5,108 bases of DNA from Proteobacteria bacterium SG_bin9 (GTDB lineage Bacteria; Pseudomonadota; Alphaproteobacteria; Rhizobiales; Xanthobacteraceae), in the NCBI GenBank assembly GCA_002083525.1, contig LWDM01000054.1:1-5108 (forward strand), read 5' to 3'. How positions within the stretch are numbered: position 1 is the stretch's first letter; the number at the start of each line of letters is the position of its first letter. Positions 1-3,958 of this stretch are shown in pieces. The notes below the pieces were generated by a model that searched no databases, was not told the DNA's origin, and worked only from the letters and a program-made list of their open reading frames with translations. A program made the translations under genes and the position numbers.

Positions 1-190
1 TCTGCGCCTTGATGGTGATGCCGCGCTCGCGCTCGATGTCCATGTTGTCGAGCACTTGTTCCTTGCCCGCCATCTCACGGTCGCTCAAGCCGCCCGTCAT
101 CTGGATCAGACGGTCGGCGAGCGTCGACTTTCCATGGTCGATATGGGCGACGATGGAGAAGTTGCGAATCTTGGAAATTGGCGTGGTCAT
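1..190 (-). CDS. lepA: Elongation factor 4 (LepA), N-terminal 63 codons, cut by the window edge
   Basis: LepA is a ribosome-bound translational GTPase that acts on stalled or back-translocated ribosomes and in 30S biogenesis. Only the start of the G domain is visible. Read from the ATG at 190-188, the protein begins MTTPISKIRNFSIVAHIDHG and carries the P-loop (G1) AHIDHGKS at residues 15-22 and the switch-I/G2 segment RGITI at 56-60. The stretch between them (GLSDREM, then EQVLDNMDIERERGITIKAQ) is typical of LepA rather than of EF-G, TypA or IF2. A GGAAG ribosome-binding site (complement of 200-204) lies 9 nt before the ATG. The remaining C-terminal part of roughly 530 residues lies left of the window. 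The gene is divergent from glsA, and its ribosome-binding site lies inside a large inverted repeat, which is unusual. Identity is confident from the motifs alone. Confidence 0.95.
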   Translation of the reverse strand, partial: MTTPISKIRNFSIVAHIDHGKSTLADRLIQMTGGLSDREMAGKEQVLDNMDIERERGITIKAQ

Positions 191-263
191 CGTGCTCTGC
201 TTCCGAAGTTCGTCAGATATTTCGGCCCCTCTTGCGCGAACTTCGGAAGCGAAGGAGCACGAT
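189..263. repeat. 22-bp interrupted inverted repeat over the lepA start and ribosome-binding site
   Basis: Two arm pairs are perfectly complementary. ATCGTGCTC (189-197) pairs with GAGCACGAT (255-263), and CTTCCGAAGTTCG (200-212) pairs with CGAACTTCGGAAG (237-249). They are separated by a 2/5-nt internal loop and a 24-nt terminal loop (213-236). Each 13-bp arm is itself nearly palindromic (CGAA-G-TTCG). In lepA mRNA the downstream arm would contain the GGAAG ribosome-binding site and the first two bases of AUG. It could be a translational control hairpin, a paired protein-binding site, or a mosaic intergenic repeat. The complementarity is read directly; the function is not known. Confidence 0.85.
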
Positions 264-264
264 C

Positions 265-293
265 AATCTATCGTTGGCAGTGGCCGCTTTCGA
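265..293 (-). promoter_or_regulatory. Possible housekeeping sigma promoter for lepA (weak)
   Basis: On the minus strand, TCGAAA (complement of 293-288) and TAGATT (complement of 270-265) are 17 bp apart. Each matches the sigma-70 -35 and -10 consensus at four of six positions. A start near 258 would give a leader of about 67 nt that still contains the whole 13-bp stem of the inverted repeat. The match is modest and could be chance. Confidence 0.22.
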
Positions 294-355
294 CTTGAAG
301 CTCCTCAGTCGGACCCGCGGCCATCGCTGGAGGAGCTTCAAATCGGCGGCACTGC
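277..355. repeat. Large interrupted palindrome, about 25 bp of pairing with a perfect 12-bp core
   Basis: The core is TTGAAGCTCCTC (295-306) against GAGGAGCTTCAA (330-341), perfectly complementary, with a 23-nt loop (307-329). Pairing continues outward: CGA (291-293) with TCG (343-345) after one C/A mismatch, GCCGC (283-287) with GCGGC (346-350) after a 3-nt bulge, and GCAGT (277-281) with ACTGC (351-355). The centre lies about 110 bp upstream of the predicted glsA start, a usual distance for an enhancer-binding protein at a sigma-54 promoter. It also lies outside both predicted transcripts. A role as a DNA-level binding site is therefore possible, but a structured RNA or a mobile palindromic repeat remains an alternative. 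Confidence 0.85.
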
Positions 356-359
356 GTGG

Positions 360-384
360 CCGCGAGATAGCATTCGTGTCGCGG
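360..384. repeat. Small hairpin, 6-bp perfect stem
   Basis: CCGCGA (360-365) and TCGCGG (379-384) are complementary around a 13-nt loop, just upstream of the sigma-54 promoter. The right arm overlaps the start of the 20-bp sequence that recurs after glsA. A 6-bp GC-rich stem is not rare by chance in such DNA. Confidence 0.4.
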
Positions 385-398
385 TGCGGCAACGGCGA
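379..398 (+). repeat. 20-bp direct repeat, copy 1 (upstream of glsA)
   Basis: TCGCGGTGCGGCAACGGCGA here matches the sequence at 2391-2410 at 19 of 20 positions, the difference being A at 391 versus G at 2403. Both copies are preceded within a few bases by CATTCG. The two copies bracket glsA. No transposase or integrase is present, so an insertion origin is not established. Confidence 0.5.
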
Positions 399-400
399 TC

Positions 401-416
401 TGGCACATAGATTGCT
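401..416 (+). promoter_or_regulatory. Sigma-54 (RpoN) -24/-12 promoter of glsA
   Basis: TGGCAC (401-406), a 5-nt spacer (ATAGA) and TTGCT (412-416) match the consensus TGGCAC-N5-TTGCW at every position. The invariant GG (402-403) and GC (414-415) are separated by exactly 10 nt. Transcription would start near 427, leaving a leader of about 22 nt that holds the AGGGG ribosome-binding site. Sigma-54 promoters need ATP and an enhancer-binding protein such as NtrC, so this predicts that the glutaminase is switched by nitrogen status or a similar signal. I see no clear NtrC consensus site upstream; the palindrome at 277-355 is the best candidate for an activator site. Confidence 0.82.
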
Positions 417-434
417 TGATCAGGCTGTATTTTT

Positions 435-439
435 AGGGG
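435..439 (+). promoter_or_regulatory. Ribosome-binding site supporting a TTG start for glsA
   Basis: AGGGG lies 9 nt before the TTG at 449. An in-frame TAG at 434-436 rules out any start further upstream, and the first in-frame ATG is at codon 140, inside the catalytic domain. A non-ATG start is therefore required. A later TTG at 560 has its AGGGA only 3 nt away. Confidence 0.65.
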
Positions 440-448
440 TTTTCCGCT

Positions 449-2344
449 TTGGACGCGCGTACATTTCAACCCACGCACATTGCATCGTCGCCCGGCAGCC
501 AAGACTCCAGTCTTGACGTCAGTCCTGGCTACCCGTCGCGGCCGCCGCTGCAGGGATTTTTGGCGGGCTGCCATGCCGATTTCGTCGGAAACACCTCGGG
601 TGCGGTGGCCGACTACATTCCGGAGCTGCAGCGTGCCGATCCGGCGCACTTCGGCATCGCGCTGGCGACGATCGACGGCCATGTCTACGAGGTCGGCGAC
701 AGCCGGGCCCCGTTCACGATCCAGTCGGTCTCGAAGGCGCTGGTGTTCGCGCTGGCCATCGAGCTGGTCGGCGAGGCGCGCGTCGAAGCGGCCATCGGCG
801 TCGAGCCGAGCGGCGAGGCGTTCAATTCGATCCGCCTGACCGCCAACAACCGGCCGTACAATCCGATGGTCAATGCCGGCGCGATTGCCTGCTCGGGACT
901 GGTTCATCAGGCCGAGCGGGATGGCGCGTTCAACTGCATTCTCGATAAGCTCAGCGCCTTCGCCGGACGCGACCTCGATGTCGATGAATCGGTCTACCTG
1001 TCCGAGCGGCTGACCGGCGACCGCAACCGCGCCATCGCCTGGCTGCTGCGCAACCACGCGGTGATCAAGGGCGACGTCGACGCGGTGCTCGACACGTACT
1101 TCCGCCAATGCGCGGTGCTGGTGACCGCGCGCGACCTCGCCGTGATGGCGGCGACGCTGGCCAATCGCGGCATCAATCCGATCACAGGCAATCACGTGAT
1201 CAAGCCCGAGGTCGTGGCCAAGACGCTGTCGGTGATGACGAGCTCCGGCATGTACGACTATGCCGGCGAGTGGATCTATCGCGTCGGCATTCCGGCCAAG
1301 AGCGGCGTCGGCGGCGGCATCATGGCCGCACTGCCGTCGCAGCTGGGACTTGGCACGTATTCGCCGCGACTCGACGAGCACGGCAACAGCGTGCGCGGCC
1401 TGCAGGTGTGCGAGGCGCTGTCGGCGCGGTTCGATCTGCACATGCTCAACCGCAGCGCCGACGTGCGCACGTGCGTGATCGCCGACTACGACATCTCCGG
1501 CATTTCGTCGCGGCGCAATCGCCAGCCGCATGAGCAGCAAATTCTCGAAGATCACCGGACCGACATTCGCGTCATCGAACTGATCGGTGCGCTCAATTTT
1601 GCGACCATCGATTACGTGACGCGGCGGCTGGTCGCCGAACCGCCCGGCGCACCGCTGCTGATCCTGGATTTCCGGCGCGTGCCGGACATCACGAAGGCTG
1701 GTATCCGCCTTTTGGGCGAGCAAGTGCAGAATCTGGAAAAGCTCGGCACCACGGCGATCGTCACCGGTTTCGAGGACGGTTCGGAACTGCTGACAGCGAT
1801 CCACGTCGCAACAGGATCGTCGCGGTTGCGCCGCTTCGCTCTGCTCGACGACGGCGTCGAATGGGCGGAAGATCAGCTGATCTATCGCTACGGCGGCTTC
1901 ACGTCGCAAAAAGAGACGACGCATCTGGCGGATCAGACGCTGCTGTTCGGATTGTCGCCCGATCAGGTGGCGGCGATCTCCGAGCTTGCGACTGTGCGCC
2001 ACTACGGCACGGCGCAGCGCATCATCGGCGTGGGCGAGCCCGCCAACTCGCTCTTCTTCCTGCAGAGCGGCATGGTGAGCGTCAAGCTCGCGAGCGGCGT
2101 TCGTCTGGCCTCGCTCGGGCCGGGCATGGTGTTCGGCGAGATGGCGATCATCGAGTCGGCGCGTGTCGCCGATGTCTGGGCCGATACGCCGGTGACGTGC
2201 CTTGAGCTGCCGCTCGAGGCGCTGACCCGCTACAGCGACCTGCATCCCGAGATCAGCCTGCAGATCATGCGCAACCTCGCGAGTTTGCTGGCGCGCCGGC
2301 TGGTTCTCGCCAATGCCAAGGTCGATCTGCTGAGCGCTTACTGA
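449..2344 (+). CDS. glsA: Glutaminase with C-terminal STAS and cyclic-nucleotide-binding domains
   Basis: The enzyme hydrolyses L-glutamine to glutamate and ammonia; no signal peptide is seen, so it is probably cytosolic. The serine-dependent glutaminase domain spans about residues 36-345. It has the catalytic SxxK motif QSVSK (Ser93, Lys96), NPMVNAGA (Asn142), YLSE (Glu186), TYFRQC (Tyr217) and the glycine-rich AKSGVGGGI (283-291). A STAS domain follows at about 372-475; LDFRRVPDITKAG places Thr415 where regulatory STAS proteins carry the phosphorylated Ser. A CRP-type cyclic-nucleotide-binding domain covers about 496-620, with FGEMAII (Glu564) and the phosphate-cassette Arg572 in ARVADV. 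At 631 residues it is about twice the roughly 310 of a single-domain bacterial glutaminase. Similar three-domain forms are known to me from Bradyrhizobium relatives. The TTG start follows AGGGG. It is a single gene behind a sigma-54 promoter. Catalytic identity is secure; what the two extra domains sense is inference. Confidence 0.93.
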   Translation: MDARTFQPTHIASSPGSQDSSLDVSPGYPSRPPLQGFLAGCHADFVGNTSGAVADYIPELQRADPAHFGIALATIDGHVYEVGDSRAPFTIQSVSKALVFALAIELVGEARVEAAIGVEPSGEAFNSIRLTANNRPYNPMVNAGAIACSGLVHQAERDGAFNCILDKLSAFAGRDLDVDESVYLSERLTGDRNRAIAWLLRNHAVIKGDVDAVLDTYFRQCAVLVTARDLAVMAATLANRGINPITGNHVIKPEVVAKTLSVMTSSGMYDYAGEWIYRVGIPAKSGVGGGIMAALPSQLGLGTYSPRLDEHGNSVRGLQVCEALSARFDLHMLNRSADVRTCVIADYDISGISSRRNRQPHEQQILEDHRTDIRVIELIGALNFATIDYVTRRLVAEPPGAPLLILDFRRVPDITKAGIRLLGEQVQNLEKLGTTAIVTGFEDGSELLTAIHVATGSSRLRRFALLDDGVEWAEDQLIYRYGGFTSQKETTHLADQTLLFGLSPDQVAAISELATVRHYGTAQRIIGVGEPANSLFFLQSGMVSVKLASGVRLASLGPGMVFGEMAIIESARVADVWADTPVTCLELPLEALTRYSDLHPEISLQIMRNLASLLARRLVLANAKVDLLSAY

Positions 2345-2345
2345 G

Positions 2346-2366
2346 CGATGCCGGCAGCGAGCATCG
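2346..2366 (+). terminator. Possible hairpin terminator just after glsA (no U-tract)
   Basis: CGATGC (2346-2351) and GCATCG (2361-2366) form a perfect 6-bp stem with a 9-nt loop, starting 2 nt after the stop codon. No run of T follows, so it is not a standard intrinsic terminator. It may only stabilise the 3' end or be chance. Confidence 0.3.
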
Positions 2367-2390
2367 TCAGCCCCAAGATCGAGGTGCCAT

Positions 2391-2410
2391 TCGCGGTGCG
2401 GCGACGGCGA
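2391..2410 (+). repeat. 20-bp direct repeat, copy 2 (downstream of glsA)
   Basis: TCGCGGTGCGGCGACGGCGA matches the copy at 379-398 at 19 of 20 positions and is likewise preceded by CATTCG. It starts 47 nt after the glsA stop codon. Confidence 0.5.
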
Positions 2411-2501
2411 AAGGCGGGGCGTTTCAACGACTTCTGTTGCCAATTGTCAGGCAATTGAGGGCGCGCGGCCGGTCAGTTTTGCGGGTCCGGCACACGGTCA
2501 T

Positions 2502-2554
2502 GTGCATTTCCAAGTCGGCTAAACCTCGCCATAATTCTTAGCCATATGATGCAC
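2502..2554. repeat. Nested inverted repeat upstream of the GH3 gene
   Basis: The outer arms GTGCAT (2502-2507) and ATGCAC (2549-2554) enclose the inner arms GGCTAA (2517-2522) and TTAGCC (2538-2543). All are perfect 6-bp complements, and the central loop is 15 nt. The two tiers are joined by 9- and 5-nt unpaired stretches, so a continuous hairpin would be weak. It could be a two-part operator upstream of the next gene or a chance arrangement. Confidence 0.4.
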
Positions 2555-2606
2555 TTAAGCGCGGGAAAACAAAATTTCGATCTGCGGATTAACTGAATTT
2601 TGAGGA

Positions 2607-2622
2607 TTAACTACCTATTAAC
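2607..2622 (+). promoter_or_regulatory. CtrA-type binding box, TTAA-N7-TTAAC
   Basis: TTAA (2607-2610), seven bases (CTACCTA) and TTAAC (2618-2622) match the full binding consensus of CtrA, the alphaproteobacterial cell-cycle response regulator. A third TTAAC half-site lies at 2589-2593, within a 9-bp direct repeat GGATTAACT (2586-2594 and 2604-2612, 18 bp apart). The box ends 49 nt before the ATG of the GH3 gene. In CtrA-activated promoters the box often overlaps the -35 region; here the matching -10 position (about 2640-2646) is poor, so repression or an unusual promoter is also possible. Confidence 0.55.
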
Positions 2623-2661
2623 GGTTTTCGTTGAAGGTTCCTCATCCAAATTCCGCATATT

Positions 2662-2665
2662 GGAG
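2662..2665 (+). promoter_or_regulatory. Ribosome-binding site fixing the GH3 start at 2672
   Basis: GGAG lies 6 nt before the ATG at 2672. Starting there places a signal peptide exactly at the N-terminus. The longer in-frame reading from 2600 would put 24 extra residues ahead of it and would run through the CtrA-type box. Confidence 0.75.
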
Positions 2666-2671
2666 ACTTCA

Positions 2672-3931
2672 ATGCGAATCGCCGTCCTGGTTTCGGGACT
2701 TTCGGCCGTAGCGATTGCGTTTGGTTCGACAGCGGTTGCGCAGACACTCCAGTCGCCGCCCGCGCCGTTCAAAAGTCTTTTTTCCGACATTGCACCCGCG
2801 GCGAACGTGCGCCGCGAGATTCCGCTGCCCAAGGCGGCGCCGCCGCCCGAAGTCCGGCAGAAGAAAACCGCGGACGCCAACGATCAACAGGTTTTGCGCC
2901 GGCAAATCGGCCAGATGATCATGCTCGGGTTTCCCGGCGTTGATCCGAGCGAGGAATGGCCGCAGCGCATCAAGGCGATGCTGCAGGATGGCTCGATTGG
3001 CGGTGTGGTCCTGTTCTCTCAGAATGTGATCGATCCGCCTCAGGTCCGGCGGCTGGTGTCGTCGCTGCAGCCGAAAGACGGGCAACCGCCCGCTTACGTT
3101 TGTGTCGATCAGGAGGGAGGGGCGATCCAGCGATTGACCCAGGCCAAAGGCTTCACGGGGTTGCCCTCCGCCGCCAAAATAGCGACGACGAATCCCGCCG
3201 TCGCTTCGCGACTCTATCGCGGGGCCGCGACCGAGATGGCGCGGCTCGGGGTGAACTGCAACTTCGGTCCGGTCGTCGATCTGAACGTGGAAGCCAACAA
3301 TCCGGCGATCGGCCGTCTTGGCCGAAGCTATGGAGCCGATCCGGGAACGGTCGTCGACAATGCGCGCATGTTTATTGAAGCGCACAAGCAAGCCGGAGTT
3401 CTGACGGCGGCGAAGCATTTTCCCGGCCATGGCTCAGCGCGCATCGATCCGCATGACGCCGTGGTCGATATCACGCGCACGTGGCGGACGAGCGAGCTCG
3501 AACCGTTCCAGACTATTATCGACGACGATCAGGTCAGCATGATCATGGTCGGCCACCTCATCCTGCGCGATCCGCGTTTCAAGGACGGCGACAAGCCGAC
3601 CAGTCTGTCGCCTCAGGCAATTCATCAGGTCCTGCGGACGCAGCTCGGCTTCCGCGGCCTGGTCGTCAGCGACGACCTCGATATGGGCGCGATCCGGAAT
3701 CGCTACGGTGTCGACGAGGCGGCCGTGATGGCGATCGAAGCCGGAACGGACATCGTCATTATTGCAAACACCAAGGCGCCCGATCCGGATCTTGCCAACC
3801 GGATCATTGCCAAGGTGATGCGCGCGGTCGAGCAGGGGCGCATCAAGCGCGAGTTCATCGAGCAATCGTACAACCGCGCGCTCAATGCCAAGAAGCAGCT
3901 GACGGATCGCAGAGCTTACGTCATGCATTGA
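2672..3931 (+). CDS. Exported NagZ-type beta-N-acetylhexosaminidase (glycoside hydrolase family 3)
   Basis: The predicted reaction is removal of non-reducing N-acetylglucosamine from muropeptides or other beta-GlcNAc glycans. Residues 1-23 form a signal peptide (MRIAVLVSGL start, hydrophobic core, AVA-Q cleavage site), followed by a proline-rich stretch to about 63. The GH3 barrel domain runs from about 75 to 410. It contains VDQEGG (145-150, substrate Asp146), GRSYGADP (217-224), KHFPGHG (248-254) with the NagZ general acid/base dyad Asp259/His261 in DPH, and VVSDDLDMGA (331-340) with nucleophile Asp334. There is no second GH3 domain, as is usual for NagZ. Gram-negative NagZ in wall recycling is cytosolic and about 340 residues, so a 419-residue form with a signal peptide is probably a periplasmic paralogue; I therefore give no symbol. 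It stands alone, convergent with the caspase-like gene. The family call is firm; the substrate is inferred. Confidence 0.9.
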   Translation: MRIAVLVSGLSAVAIAFGSTAVAQTLQSPPAPFKSLFSDIAPAANVRREIPLPKAAPPPEVRQKKTADANDQQVLRRQIGQMIMLGFPGVDPSEEWPQRIKAMLQDGSIGGVVLFSQNVIDPPQVRRLVSSLQPKDGQPPAYVCVDQEGGAIQRLTQAKGFTGLPSAAKIATTNPAVASRLYRGAATEMARLGVNCNFGPVVDLNVEANNPAIGRLGRSYGADPGTVVDNARMFIEAHKQAGVLTAAKHFPGHGSARIDPHDAVVDITRTWRTSELEPFQTIIDDDQVSMIMVGHLILRDPRFKDGDKPTSLSPQAIHQVLRTQLGFRGLVVSDDLDMGAIRNRYGVDEAAVMAIEAGTDIVIIANTKAPDPDLANRIIAKVMRAVEQGRIKREFIEQSYNRALNAKKQLTDRRAYVMH

Positions 3932-3936
3932 TCGGT

Positions 3937-3958
3937 AGCGTCAGTTCTTTCTGGCGCT
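3937..3958. terminator. Hairpin between the convergent genes, possible terminator without U-tract
   Basis: AGCGTCAG (3937-3944) pairs with CTGGCGCT (3951-3958) around the loop TTCTTT: eight pairs, one of them G-U in the plus-strand RNA. It lies 6 nt after the GH3 stop and overlaps the last codons of the opposite gene. In the minus-strand RNA the wobble becomes an A-C mismatch, so it would work better for the GH3 transcript. No T-run follows. Confidence 0.4.

Larger units (their letters stand above)
2345..2671. other. Intergenic region between glsA and the GH3 gene
   Basis: I find no convincing gene in these 327 bp. The left part is GC-rich, with small hairpins after the glsA stop: one at 2346-2366, one with TTGCC/GGCAA arms at 2437-2454, and a possible GCCCC/GGGGC pair at 2370-2374 and 2416-2420. 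It also holds the second copy of a 20-bp repeat (2391-2410). The right part, from about 2500, turns AT-rich and holds a nested inverted repeat (2502-2554), a CtrA-type box (2607-2622) and the ribosome-binding site of the next gene. I could not place a convincing -35/-10 pair. Confidence 0.6.

Noticed and set aside
208..222. LexA box (GTTC-N7-GTTC) in the lepA upstream region
   Set aside because: Only the first GTTC half is present; the second position reads ATTT.
9..516. Plus-strand frames across the lepA start and the intergenic region
   Set aside because: They run antisense to lepA and through the palindromes and the sigma-54 promoter, with no ribosome-binding site or recognisable protein.
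338..2443. 701-residue open frame on the minus strand covering all of glsA
   Set aside because: It mirrors the codon-position bias of glsA, and its translation is rich in Arg, His, Gln and Asp without domain motifs. glsA on the plus strand has intact catalytic, STAS and nucleotide-binding motifs. Such long antisense frames are common opposite GC-rich genes.
2631..2660. TTGAAG-N18-GCATAT as a promoter for the GH3 gene
   Set aside because: The transcript would start at about the ribosome-binding site or the ATG itself, leaving no usable leader.
2600..2671. Upstream start for the GH3 protein, adding 24 residues
   Set aside because: It would bury the signal peptide, lacks a good ribosome-binding site and overlaps the CtrA-type box; the ATG at 2672 has GGAG at the proper distance.
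2669..3430. 253-residue minus-strand frame opposite the GH3 gene
   Set aside because: Arg/His-rich composition with no motif or start signal; it is the shadow of the GH3 coding frame.
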